A stretch of DNA of 49,076 nt from DAMCAP01 sp964370205 (GCA_964370205.1 CAYJIK010000008.1:1-49076), one strand, 5' to 3'. Positions 40,246-49,034 are shown, counted from the first letter of the stretch. Made by a program: numbers and translations. The notes: a model not told the origin generated them from the sequence alone.

Positions 40246-40782
40246 TTACGCCGTGTGGTTTCTACGTGTGTTCATATCGATTAACTTCCTTAGCGTAATC
40301 GCAATCGGGACAACGACAATAAGCTGGATAACAATACCCGGCAGTGCCACTACAACCGCAGAGGACACAAATGCCGAAAGCCCATAAGTGTTACCGCCAA
40401 GTCCCATCAGTGTCGCCATAACAACACCGTTAGCTACTCGACCGCACAGCATTGCACCTATCAGAGCAGGGTAGTATTTTTTGAATTTCTCGTATAGCAG
40501 ACCGCTTATCAGTCCGTATGCTGTGAGTTCAAATGTCATGACCACTGCCATGGGGTAGAGGGGAGGCATACCTGTTGTTACCGACGAAAGCAGTGGCAGA
40601 ATTAGCCCACAGAGCGCTCCATACCGCCAGCCCAGCGTCAAGCCGCAGATAAGGACAGGTATGTGCATCGGCAGAAATATCGGCCCTGATGCGCCTAGTG
40701 TATGGAAGAACATGGGTAGGACAAGTCCTGCTGCGAGAAACAGTGATGTAATAATGGTGTTGCGCAGTGTAAATTTGCTCAT
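40246..40782 (-). CDS. ECF transporter S component-like membrane protein
   Basis: 178 residues from ATG 40782 (AGAGGAT six bases upstream), with about six membrane segments. GPIFLPMHIPVLICGLTLG, PLLSSVTTGMPPLYP and MTFELTAYGLISG are typical of substrate-binding S components of energy-coupling factor vitamin transporters. The vitamin cannot be named. No ECF ATPase or T component is nearby, as expected for group II systems that share a common module. I see no known vitamin riboswitch in its leader. Confidence 0.82.
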   Translation of the reverse strand: MSKFTLRNTIITSLFLAAGLVLPMFFHTLGASGPIFLPMHIPVLICGLTLGWRYGALCGLILPLLSSVTTGMPPLYPMAVVMTFELTAYGLISGLLYEKFKKYYPALIGAMLCGRVANGVVMATLMGLGGNTYGLSAFVSSAVVVALPGIVIQLIVVVPIAITLRKLIDMNTRRNHTA

Positions 40783-40889
40783 TGTAATCCTCTTTTCATT
40801 ATGTATTAGTGAATCTGTGAGATGAACGTGCCGAGTAAGCCTTTTCATTTACCTACGCCGAAAGTAAATGATAAGCCTAGTATCATATT

Positions 40890-40932
40890 ACTATAAAAAA
40901 GTGTTTATATCAAGTCAAATTTATGTTATAAT
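40890..40932. promoter_or_regulatory. Overlapping divergent promoters
   Basis: Leftward: TTGACT (40913-40918), 17 bases, TATAGT (40890-40895), for the ECF S component gene. Rightward: TTTATA (40904-40909), 17 bases, TATAAT (40927-40932), for the membrane acyltransferase-like gene. The two share DNA, so they would interfere with or be co-regulated with each other. Confidence 0.6.
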
Positions 40933-40973
40933 AACGATAATGTTAAAAGAGCATTTCGTGATGAGGTGATGTT

Positions 40974-41726
40974 ATTACAGAGGGAAAAAAGCGCATAACG
41001 CTGTTTGACAATATTCGTGGGGTGTTGATAGTCTACGTCATGCTCTACCACCTGTTTTATGACCTTGTAGTTGTTGGTGGTGTGGACATGCCGTGGTTTT
41101 TCGGCGACCTTAACAATACAGTCCGCTCTACAATGGCAGGAGGGCTTATCTTCCTGTCCGGCATCTCCTGCCATCTGACACGTAGCAACCTTAAACGAGG
41201 TGTTAAAACATTTTCGTGGGCTATGGCTATCACAGCGATTACATACTTCTTTTTGCCTGACATGCTCATTATGTTCGGCGTGTTGCACCTCTTCGGCAGT
41301 ATGATGCTTATATACGCCTTTACCAAAAATATAGCAAAGCGTATACCACCAACGCTAGGTTTTGCGGTCTGCTTCTTGATGTTTTTCTTCCTTTGGGGCG
41401 TGCCGTCGGGTTATATAGGGCTTTTTGGCTTTAACATTTCTCTCCCACCTGCATTATATCAAAACAACTACCTGTTTTTTTTAGGGTTTATCGGCGATGG
41501 GTTTATGAGTGCCGACTTCTATCCGCTACTACCTTGGGGGTTTTTGTTCTACTCGGGAGTGTTCTTCGGAAGACTGCTTCCATTAACCAACATGCCTGAC
41601 TTCTGCTACTACAGCGGTTTTAAGACGCTTAGATGGCTTGGAAGCAATACCCTCATGCTGTATCTATTACACCAACCGCTGTTCTTCGGGGTGGTGTACC
41701 TGCTTGCAGTGCTTGGGGTGTTTTAA
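40974..41726 (+). CDS. Membrane protein resembling heparan-alpha-glucosaminide acetyltransferase (DUF1624)
   Basis: About seven membrane segments; the opening KRITLFDNIRGVLIVYVMLYHLFYDL has the (L/F)D-xxRG motif of the DUF1624/acyltransferase family. NTLMLYLLHQPLFFGVVYL near the C terminus fits too. The nearest NTG is GTG 41022, but that removes the conserved RG region. The GAGGTGAT site (40963-40970) points to ATT 40974, seven bases on, giving 250 residues beginning (M)TEGKKRITLF. Substrate unknown. Confidence 0.78.
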   Translation: MTEGKKRITLFDNIRGVLIVYVMLYHLFYDLVVVGGVDMPWFFGDLNNTVRSTMAGGLIFLSGISCHLTRSNLKRGVKTFSWAMAITAITYFFLPDMLIMFGVLHLFGSMMLIYAFTKNIAKRIPPTLGFAVCFLMFFFLWGVPSGYIGLFGFNISLPPALYQNNYLFFLGFIGDGFMSADFYPLLPWGFLFYSGVFFGRLLPLTNMPDFCYYSGFKTLRWLGSNTLMLYLLHQPLFFGVVYLLAVLGVF

Positions 41727-41848
41727 GTAGCAGCGTTTGCGCACTGACTGCGCTGTTTTTAGTGCGCTCGGTACATACTCCCCCACCCCACCAAACAGCT
41801 ATAAGAACGCCCCCCAACCCACACAGACGAACCCTTCCCCCCTTCACT

Positions 41849-41908
41849 CCCCCTCGGCGGCGGAGCTCCACGTTGCCGCACGGCGACACCACGAACCTCC
41901 ACTCGCCT
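41849..41908 (+). repeat. Variable-core intergenic repeat, copy B
   Basis: Opens with CCCCCTCGGCGGCGGAGC (41849-41866) and has ACCTCCACTCGCCT at 41895-41908, both shared with copy A at 35999-36090. The middle differs: a GTTGCCG/CGGCGAC hairpin. The flanking DNA (41770-41850) is unusually C-rich on this strand. Confidence 0.6.
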
Positions 41909-41965
41909 TACGCTACTCGCTCAACTTCCCCTAAAACCATAACCCCCACAACAAAGGAGGCCACG

Positions 41966-42268
41966 ATGTTCGGAATACTAACAATAGGCGGTATTGACAT
42001 AAGCGTGGTAGTTGTTGCAGTCGCTCTCCTAATCGTATTCCCCGTACAGCTTTTACTCTGCTTTAAAGTAAAAAACTTATCGCTAAGACTTGTCCCGACG
42101 TGGCTGTCAACGGTAGCGTTGGGCACATGCTTCCTCATGTTATTGACCGCGGAGGGCTGGGACAATATAGCGTGGCTGTTTTTTATGATTTATTCGGCTA
42201 TTTTCCTTGTTGCGAGTGGATTTGGTTGGCTTGTTTGGTTTATTACACGTTTACTGAAACGCCACTAG
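41966..42268 (+). CDS. Small membrane protein of unknown function
   Basis: 100 residues from ATG 41966 with a strong AAGGAGG six bases upstream. Three membrane segments (about 8-28, 38-58, 67-90) and a basic C-terminal tail (RLLKRH). I do not recognise a family. An open frame continues far upstream but through C-rich repeat DNA without a ribosome site, so the short form is preferred. Confidence 0.68.
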   Translation: MFGILTIGGIDISVVVVAVALLIVFPVQLLLCFKVKNLSLRLVPTWLSTVALGTCFLMLLTAEGWDNIAWLFFMIYSAIFLVASGFGWLVWFITRLLKRH

Positions 42269-42345
42269 CCAATTAAAGCGTCCTTACCCAAAGTTAAAAC
42301 CCCAAATATTGCTTACTTTTTCCCTTTCAAATTGCGGTGAACACG

Positions 42346-42372
42346 TTAAGTTTCCACTACTTTTGACGATAT
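42346..42372 (+). promoter_or_regulatory. Sigma-28 (flagellar) promoter
   Basis: TTAAGTTT (42346-42353), 11 bases, GACGATAT (42365-42372), against the sigma-28 consensus TAAAGTTT-N11-GCCGATAA. It lies 66 bases before the FliK-like gene. Confidence 0.72.
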
Positions 42373-42438
42373 ACTATATATGGTATTACTAAGGACGTGC
42401 GGTCATGTCCTATTAGCTCATTCCGAAAGGAGCAGCAT

Positions 42439-43851
42439 ATGGCAGATCTTATGAGAGTCACCCCCCCTGTAATCGGCTCGGACAATATGGGTAGGGTGCA
42501 ACAACAAGTCCCGGGCGAACCTACAATACAAAATGTACCGGACCCGACAAGGGTTACCGGCCCAAATACACAAAACGCAAATACCGACCGTCAGCAGTAC
42601 GAATATTCACCGAACTACCGCTCAAACTTCGAGCGCTTTTTGCAGTTTATGCGAGGAAGTTCCTCCTTTGATACGGTACATCAACTGCTATTCTCCCGTA
42701 TGGGGAACATAGTTAATGCAGGTATCGGCGAGGACTTCGCTCGTCAGATAGCGGAATTTATGGAGATGATGAAGCTAAACGACACACAACTGTTGGACGC
42801 TGTACTGAACAATCAGCGCTCCGCCGTTAAGTTTAGCGGCAACTTCTTTGACATACTGAGGCAGGTTATGAACTCGTCCGCTATGGACGACGTAAAACTT
42901 GAAATCTTAAACTTCCTAAAGCGGTATGACAATGTAACAGCAGGCAATCATATACTAAAAGGTATACTGAACAACTTAAACAACATAGCGGCACGTATGC
43001 CGCAGAGCGCCTCTCAGACCCTTCAGGAATTCATTAACCAGATGCAAAGCTCCCACCCGAACGGGCTGAACGGACACAATCTGTCGGTGCTAAAAGGCAG
43101 TATAATGCCTTTTTTATCAAACTACATCGGCAGAACTCACGACTTTGGCTCGGTGCGTGACTTCATCACACAGCTAACGTTGCAGGTGGCACGGTACGAG
43201 AGTGCGGACAGGCAAGGTTTTTCCGATGCGCTGAGCAGGCTTTTTGCTATGCGAGAGGTCAGCTCTCGACTCCCCGGAGTAGACCTTCAAGTTCTGGGGG
43301 ATTTACTGCTATCGGGTAGACTAAACTCCTCCAACGATAACGCGATGCAAAAGCTTGTGGACATAATAGCGGCAGGGCTGTCGGGCGAGGGCGGGGCGGC
43401 ACTTAAAGCCGACTTTGAGAATATCTTAGGCTCTTTCCTTATAAACGAGAGCGTATACATGCCGCTCAACCATATGATGATACCTGCCGAAATAGACGGC
43501 AAACTGCTGTTCTCCGAAATATGGGTAGACCCTAACAGCAAAGGCGGAGCAGACGGCGAGAGCGAGGGCGAGGAGGGCAGGCGACTACTGATAAAGTTTG
43601 ACATAAAGGACCTTGGCTTCTTTGAGATAATCATGTACGAGCAGGACGGTAAGGTGACTTTCAGCCTCTACTACCCACAGAGTTTAAAGGGCGAGTCCCC
43701 AAAATTCAAAGCCGACATTGACAAAATACTCGAGGATAACAACCTGGAGCTGTCAAAGTTTTTTCAGGCGGTATGCACAGAGCCGAAAAGCCTATCCGAG
43801 GTTTTCCCGAAAATAACCGAAAGGAAGAACTCGATAAATGTCATTATATAA
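42439..43851 (+). CDS. FliK-like (YlqG-type) flagellar protein
   Basis: 470 residues from ATG 42439 (AAAGGAG well placed). The first 75 residues are Gln/Asn/Pro-rich and look disordered; a helical middle follows; the last 100 residues (LFSEIWVD, RRLLIKFDIKDLGFFEIIMYEQDGKVTFSLYYP) have the beta pattern of the FliK C-terminal domain. In Bacillus subtilis the ylqG-ylqH pair has the same arrangement of a FliK-like protein followed by a FlhB-C-like protein. It overlaps the next gene by 14 bases. The exact role is unknown; hook-length or export control is an inference. Confidence 0.72.
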   Translation: MADLMRVTPPVIGSDNMGRVQQQVPGEPTIQNVPDPTRVTGPNTQNANTDRQQYEYSPNYRSNFERFLQFMRGSSSFDTVHQLLFSRMGNIVNAGIGEDFARQIAEFMEMMKLNDTQLLDAVLNNQRSAVKFSGNFFDILRQVMNSSAMDDVKLEILNFLKRYDNVTAGNHILKGILNNLNNIAARMPQSASQTLQEFINQMQSSHPNGLNGHNLSVLKGSIMPFLSNYIGRTHDFGSVRDFITQLTLQVARYESADRQGFSDALSRLFAMREVSSRLPGVDLQVLGDLLLSGRLNSSNDNAMQKLVDIIAAGLSGEGGAALKADFENILGSFLINESVYMPLNHMMIPAEIDGKLLFSEIWVDPNSKGGADGESEGEEGRRLLIKFDIKDLGFFEIIMYEQDGKVTFSLYYPQSLKGESPKFKADIDKILEDNNLELSKFFQAVCTEPKSLSEVFPKITERKNSINVII

Positions 43852-44194
43852 CAACCCTCAGCGAGCTGTAGCGCTAAAGTACAGCGAAGAAAATCGAGCA
43901 CCTATCATAGTGGCATCAGGTCTTGGGCATATAGCGGAAAAGATGGTGGAGATAGCCGAGGAAAATGACGTCCCCGTCTACGAGGACACCTCCCTCACAA
44001 CAGTGCTAAGCCAACTTGACCTCGGGACACCTGTCCCGGAAGAGCTTTACAAAGCCATAGTCGATATTTACGTTTACTTCCTAAACTACTTACCAAGCGA
44101 CACCCCTAAGGCAAGCGATACGACCGAAACCCCGAAAAAATCACCGGAAGCACCACCACCGCAACCATCAAGCACCCCTGACAGTACCACGTAA
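43838..44194 (+). CDS. Stand-alone FlhB C-terminal-like protein (YlqH/FlhX)
   Basis: 118 residues. It opens NNPQRAVALKY, where FlhB has NPTHYAVALKY after its autocleavage site, then APIIVASGLGHIAEKMVEIAEENDVPVYEDTSL, and PVPEELYKAIVDIYVYFLNYL. It thus equals the cytoplasmic domain left after FlhB cleavage, without membrane helices; Thr-His of NPTH is replaced by Gln-Arg, so no cleavage is expected. The C-terminal 30 residues are a Pro/Thr/Ser tail. Translation overlaps the FliK-like gene. Confidence 0.85.
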   Translation: MSLYNNPQRAVALKYSEENRAPIIVASGLGHIAEKMVEIAEENDVPVYEDTSLTTVLSQLDLGTPVPEELYKAIVDIYVYFLNYLPSDTPKASDTTETPKKSPEAPPPQPSSTPDSTT

Positions 44195-44235
44195 TTGCGA
44201 ATAATAACAATACACCAAAGAAAGGTGACATATAT

Positions 44236-44829
44236 ATGAGTTTATTAGGTAAAGTAGAGCTGTTAGACAAGTTCGGAGCTGTTATAGCGGCGTGCGACAT
44301 GATTTCACTCGAGGGAACGACCGCCAAGTTAAGACTACTAAACCAAACTACGGCAGGCAGTATAAAAAGCGGCGCAGAGGTGGCGTTTAACATTACACAT
44401 GCCGACAAAGGAATTGTAAGCTATTCCGGTAAAATCAAGAGTTTTAAAGATATTGTAATCACACTTTCCGACGTAGCTGTACGAGGACAAATCCAGCGCA
44501 GAAACGATGTTAAAGTCACATATGAATACAAAGGTATTATCTATTTAGCAGGGACACTCGAGCCAATAGAAGTTGAGTTTAAAGACCTTAGCGCAGGCGG
44601 TGTCGGCTTTTTAACCGAAACAGACCTAGATGAGGAGAAGGTATACGAGTTCACCATGACCGAAACCCCCGTCCCAATAATAGTAAACTTCTCCATACTT
44701 CGTAAGATGGAGAAAGATGATGGCTACTTCTACGGATGTAAGTTTGAAGAGGTGCAGTCAAACGAGGAACAGATGATAAGAAACTACGTTTTCGCACGCC
44801 AGCTTGAAGTGCGTAAACATGCGCAGTAA
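44236..44829 (+). CDS. PilZ-domain protein (YcgR/YpfA-like)
   Basis: 197 residues. An N-terminal YcgR-like domain is followed by a PilZ domain with QRRNDVKV (Arg88, Arg89, Lys93) and DLSAGGVGF (Asp117-Gly122). PilZ proteins bind cyclic di-GMP and in flagellar loci usually slow the motor. The usual RRxxxR motif has Lys at the last position, a conservative change that may still bind. GAAAGG lies upstream of the ATG. Position between flagellar genes supports a motility role. Confidence 0.88.
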   Translation: MSLLGKVELLDKFGAVIAACDMISLEGTTAKLRLLNQTTAGSIKSGAEVAFNITHADKGIVSYSGKIKSFKDIVITLSDVAVRGQIQRRNDVKVTYEYKGIIYLAGTLEPIEVEFKDLSAGGVGFLTETDLDEEKVYEFTMTETPVPIIVNFSILRKMEKDDGYFYGCKFEEVQSNEEQMIRNYVFARQLEVRKHAQ

Positions 44830-44863
44830 CAAAAAAATATGCGTGATAATCGGCGTTTGCATG

Positions 44864-44890
44864 TTATGTTTCGCCGTTTTATGTCGATAA
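44864..44890 (+). promoter_or_regulatory. Sigma-28 (flagellar) promoter of fliD
   Basis: TTATGTTT (44864-44871), 11 bases, GTCGATAA (44883-44890). Same geometry as 42346-42372; 91 bases before fliD. Confidence 0.7.
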
Positions 44891-44981
44891 TATAGATAGA
44901 AATGTTTGCAAAACAGTATTGACAACGCCGACAACAAAATGTCAGCTTTAAAGAATAGAGCAACAGAAAGGAACGATAACT

Positions 44982-47254
44982 ATGTACTTTAATTCAAGCG
45001 TAACCAACCAATATAGTACTACCGGCAGTAGCGGCGGTATAAGCGGACTGGTCAGCGGCATGGACACCGACTCTATGGTCGATGATATGACCGCTGCCAC
45101 TCGTGCTAAGATAGCAAGAGAACTACAGCAAAAACAATTACTGTCGTGGGAGCAGGAGGCAATATGGGGGATAACGTCGCTTATGGGCGACTTTAGTTCA
45201 AACTACCTCTCCTTCTCCTCCACCACAAACCTACTCTCCGAAGGCTTTTTCAGTGCAAACACCGTAACTGCTAAAGGCTCAAACATGGAGAGCGTTACCG
45301 CCTCCGGTAACAGCACAGTGCTTAACAACTTCAGTATATCTAAAGTGTCACAGCTCGCTTCAAACACCACGTACAACTCACCTACCAGTGTGACACCCGG
45401 GAATATCGTGTTTGAAGGGCTTGATTTTAGTACAGAAGGTAAAACTGTGAGTGCTATAGCAGGCAAGAGCCTCACCTTAACCTACGCAAACAGCGACTAC
45501 ACGCTGACACTGGACAGTGACCTCGCCGCTGACGCTTCTGTGCAGGATGTTGTGGACAGTATAAACGAAGCCATTAGTAAAAGTGACCTTGAGGGTAGAG
45601 TAGCGTTCACAGTAGGTGCGGACAACAAAGTGACCATTACAGACACCGACGAGAGCGGTACAACAATGAAGATAGACGGCGGTAGCACCGCTGTCCTAAA
45701 CGCACTCGGCTTCACAGTTGGACAAAGCTCCAATTCGTCAGGCGAGCTGACAGGCGACGTCATAGACGAAACAGCATTCACAAAGCAGCTGACTTTCGCC
45801 GACACCATCGCCGGTTCCACCCTCACATTTGACTTCAACGGCGTAAAGAAAGACATCACCTTCCCGTCGGACAGCGTAGAAAGCTTTGATACCCAAGAGA
45901 AGTTTGTTGCGTTTCTGCAAAAAGAGCTTAATAGTTCATTTGGCGCAGGTAAGCTACATGTAGCAGAAGACCGTGGTAACGTGAACATATNNNNNNNNNN
46001 AGCATCAGCAGTAAATCCGCCGATGTCATGGGCGAGAACGGCATACTGGGCGCTGTGAACTACGGCTCGAACCGTCTGGACGTAAACAGGACCATTGAAG
46101 ATCTGGGGCTTATCGCAAGTGGCACAGACAAGATGACAATCAACGTCAACGGTACCGACTTTGAGTTTGATAAAGACAAAACCGTAACACAGATAATGAA
46201 CGAAATAAACTCCTCCGACGCAGGGGTGAGAATGGACTATATATCCACCACCAATAAGTTTATGATAACCGCCACAGATAGTGGCTCGGTGGGACAGATA
46301 GAGATTAAGGCAGGCGAAGGCGCTACCACCTTTATGACTGAATTGTTTGATGGGGATATCTCCTCAAGTGCTACCAGAGAAGTCGGCGGTGAAATGGTAC
46401 CGATTGAAGGCATGACATTAGGTAGGGACGCCAAGCTGACCGTAAACTTCGGCGACGGCGATGTTGACATAGTCCGTTCCACAAACGCGTTCTCGCTTGA
46501 CGGCCTAAACCTAAGTCTACATAGCACATTTGACAGCACCATTGGAGATGGTGGTGATGAGATATCCTTCGACCAAAAGCCGAACACTGACGTAATAGGC
46601 GATGCTATCGTAAAGATGGTGGAGGATTTCAACGAGATAATCAGCAAGGTAAACACCGAAGCTTCTACAAAGCAAAACCGTGACTACGCACCGCTCACCG
46701 CCGAGCAAAAAGAGGAGATGAGCGAGAGTGAGATAGAGGCATGGGAAGAGAAGGCAAAAGCCGGTATGCTGTTTGGGGATAGTGACATACGTGCGCTGTC
46801 AAGTGACCTCCGCTTTATATTCTCCAATAGCGCCATGGAAAATCTGGGCATCACCGTGTCCGACTCATACGGCGACTACGGCAAACTATCGATAGATGCA
46901 ACTAAGCTAAAATCCGCTATAGAAACAGACCCTGACGCTGTCAAGAGTGCGTTTGCCGGTACTGACGGGGTTATGAACGAAGTTAAAACGGTAGTAGACC
47001 GTTACGCCGCAACCACAGGCACTAAAGGCATCTTTGTAAGCCGTGCAGGTCAAAAGGATTCACTGACAGCGATAGAGAGCACGCTATATAAGAGCATGGC
47101 TGAAATAGACACAAGAGTAGCAGAATGGCAGGAAAAGCTAGCTGTCGAAGTAGACAGATACACAAGCCAGTTTGCTGAATTTGAGCAGTATCTGGCGCAG
47201 ATGAACCAACAGAGCTCATGGCTGATGTCACAGTTCAGCAGTACAGGCTACTAA
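44982..47254 (+). CDS. fliD: Flagellar hook-associated protein 2 (filament cap), split by an assembly gap
   Basis: FliD caps the filament and promotes flagellin polymerisation. The first part (44982-45990) begins in the family style GGISGLVSGMDTDSMVDDM, followed by a coiled segment and a hook-IN-like motif (KFVAFLQKELNSSFGAGKLHV). After ten N the frame shifts by one, continuing SISSKSADVMGENGILGAVN, and ends with the coiled FliD_C domain (YTSQFAEFEQYLAQMNQQSSWLMSQFSS). The two halves read as one protein of about 757 residues if the gap length is not really ten. GAAAGGAACG precedes the ATG. fliS follows. Confidence 0.92.
45991..46000. other. Assembly gap (10 N) inside fliD
   Basis: Ten N of placeholder size; they change the reading frame, so the true sequence must differ in length from ten by one or two modulo three. 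Confidence 0.97.
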
Positions 47255-47320
47255 GAAAATAAAAAAATCACATTTGTTGGCGCACATCATGCTTTAGGCT
47301 GAGAAAGGATTGATCTACTT

Positions 47321-47704
47321 ATGAACTATACACAGGCAGGTGGATATCAAAAGTACAAGGAGCAATCGGTTTCCACTATGACTTCGGACGAAATGCTCAT
47401 ACTGCTTTTCGAAGAGCTTGTAAAGCGTGTCACAAGAGCAAAGCTATCACTGGAAGTAGGCAATATTGAAGTGGCAGACCGTGACATGGTGAGAGCCAAA
47501 GAGATAGTTGCTTATCTGACCGAAACGCTTGACAAACAGTACCCCATCGCCAAGGACTTGTTGAAGATGTATGAGTATTTCAGCTATCAACTCGCAAGGT
47601 CGATTGCAAGCAGGCGTCCTGAAGCACTGGAAGAACTTCTCCCCATAGTCACCGAAATGCGTGACACATGGCGTGAAGCAGGCAAGCTTGCAAAGCAAAA
47701 GTAA
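47321..47704 (+). CDS. fliS: Flagellar secretion chaperone FliS
   Basis: 127 residues, all helical, starting YTQAGGYQKYKEQSVSTMTSDEMLILLFEEL, the classic FliS N terminus. FliS holds flagellin monomers in the cytoplasm until export. GAAAGGA lies upstream of the ATG; it follows fliD by 66 bases and precedes the chaperone-like gene by 27, the usual fliD-fliS-fliT-like order. Confidence 0.95.
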   Translation: MNYTQAGGYQKYKEQSVSTMTSDEMLILLFEELVKRVTRAKLSLEVGNIEVADRDMVRAKEIVAYLTETLDKQYPIAKDLLKMYEYFSYQLARSIASRRPEALEELLPIVTEMRDTWREAGKLAKQK

Positions 47705-47731
47705 AAGCATCAAAACCGAAAGGATATCGGA

Positions 47732-48124
47732 ATGACTACTATCACTGTACAGAAGCAAATACTAACAAACCTAAATCAAAAGTACATGCAGCTTGACAGC
47801 TTTCTTAGCTCCACCAAAATATTAAAGTCCGCCATAGAACGCAAAGATCACTATGTTATTAAAACCAGCATTGACATGCGTGACCGCACTATAATGACTG
47901 TAGATAACATTGACAAGAAAAACGGCGACTTAATCTCCACACTGCCAAACGAGCTAAGAACCAGAATAAGTAGTATACTGTCCCCTAAGGGCGGCGAAAC
48001 TCTTCGACTTGAAAACCCACTGGAAACCAACTTATTCGACACATCACGGCGTGTATACACCCTTATAGGCAAAATAGCAGAACTGGACAAAGAAGTAACC
48101 GCCATGATGCACTTTTCGAAATAG
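47732..48124 (+). CDS. FliT/FlgN-like flagellar chaperone candidate
   Basis: 130 residues, predicted largely helical with heptad-like spacing (ILTNLNQKYMQLDSFLSSTKILKSAIERKD and RVYTLIGKIAELDKEVTAMM). Sequence alone is not diagnostic, but small helical proteins directly after fliS are typically FliT-like or FlgN-like export chaperones. GAAAGGA precedes the ATG. It seems to be the last gene of the flagellar run. Confidence 0.6.
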   Translation: MTTITVQKQILTNLNQKYMQLDSFLSSTKILKSAIERKDHYVIKTSIDMRDRTIMTVDNIDKKNGDLISTLPNELRTRISSILSPKGGETLRLENPLETNLFDTSRRVYTLIGKIAELDKEVTAMMHFSK

Positions 48125-48172
48125 CTCTATAAATCAAGGGGCTGTGACAAAATTGTAATAATGCACAAACTT

Positions 48173-48250
48173 GTAGGGGCGAACCTGTGTGTTCGCCCGA
48201 AACTAATGGTAAAACCACGGTTTCGGGCGGTCACATAGGACCGCCCCTAC
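48173..48250 (+). repeat. Paired GTAGGGGCG-type hairpins
   Basis: Two inverted units: GTAGGGGCGAAC...GTTCGCCCGAAAC and GTTTCGGGCGGTC...GACCGCCCCTAC style arms facing each other, the second identical to 39461-39490 over 30 bases. The pair has the layout of two REP-like hairpins in inverted orientation. Confidence 0.75.
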
Positions 48251-48306
48251 ACAATTTCGTCACAGACCCTTTTGCGAAACATCATATTTAAAGAGGAGAG
48301 CATACC

Positions 48307-48957
48307 ATGAAAAACATCCTATTCGACCTAGACGGCACTTTAACCGACCCCAAAATCGGCATCACAAAGTCGGTAGCCTACTCCCTAAACAAATTCGGTA
48401 TCCCGGTAGAAGATTTAGACACACTGACCAAATTTATAGGCCCACCGCTTAAGCAGTCGTTTATAGATTTTTACGGCTTCTCTGATGAAAAAGCGGACAC
48501 AGCGGTCAGCTACTACAGGGAGTACTTTTCCGACAAAGGGCTGTTTGAAAACACCGTATACGAAGGCATCCCCGAACTTTTGGCAAAGCTGAAGGCCGAG
48601 GGTAACAACCTTATAGTCGCAACCTCAAAGCCAACCATGTTCGCTATACAAATACTGGAGCACTTCGACCTTCTCCGTTATTTCACCTACGTGGCAGGTA
48701 GCAAGCTGGATGGCAGTCGTGTTGATAAGTGTGACGTCATCTCATACGCCCTTCTGAAAACCGACATAACCGACCTCTCTACCGTAATCATGATAGGTGA
48801 CAGGCGCTTTGACGTAGAGGGAGCCAAGCAGGTTGGGGTGACATCGATAGGGGTGCTGTACGGACACGGAGAAGCAGACGAAATAACCGCCACAAATCCC
48901 GACCACATAGCCACAGACGTCGCAGATTTGGAGTCGATTTTACGTGGAATTATCTAA
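48307..48957 (+). CDS. HAD-family phosphatase, phosphoglycolate phosphatase-like
   Basis: 216 residues. Motif I is FDLDGTLTD with the nucleophile Asp7 and acid Asp9; motif II is VATSKP; motif III/IV is IMIGDRRFDVEGAK. The helical cap between motifs I and II marks subfamily IA (Gph/PgmB-like, also annotated as 5-prime nucleotidase in Clostridia). The substrate is unknown. AGAGGAGAG lies before the ATG. The two hairpin repeats separate it from the flagellar genes, so it is likely a separate transcript. Confidence 0.88.
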   Translation: MKNILFDLDGTLTDPKIGITKSVAYSLNKFGIPVEDLDTLTKFIGPPLKQSFIDFYGFSDEKADTAVSYYREYFSDKGLFENTVYEGIPELLAKLKAEGNNLIVATSKPTMFAIQILEHFDLLRYFTYVAGSKLDGSRVDKCDVISYALLKTDITDLSTVIMIGDRRFDVEGAKQVGVTSIGVLYGHGEADEITATNPDHIATDVADLESILRGII

Positions 48958-49004
48958 GCGTTAAATTCTCCTCTATTTCAGCACATACCATAAAATTCAA
49001 AAAA

Positions 49005-49034
49005 ACAGGGGCTATCTAGTTAGATAGCCCCTGT
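49005..49034 (-). terminator. Terminator for a leftward gene beyond the window
   Basis: ACAGGGGCTATC / GATAGCCCCTGT stem with seven T on the minus strand and none on the plus strand; a minus-strand gene is therefore expected to the right of the window. Confidence 0.65.

Noticed and set aside
41727..41965. Longer gene starting near 41633 and covering the C-rich stretch
   Set aside because: It would begin inside the preceding gene, run through repeat DNA and has no ribosome site; the AAGGAGG before ATG 41966 fits far better.
44982..47254. Apparent frameshift making fliD a pseudogene
   Set aside because: The frame changes exactly at the ten-N placeholder (45991-46000), and both sides read as good FliD sequence. 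It is an assembly artefact.
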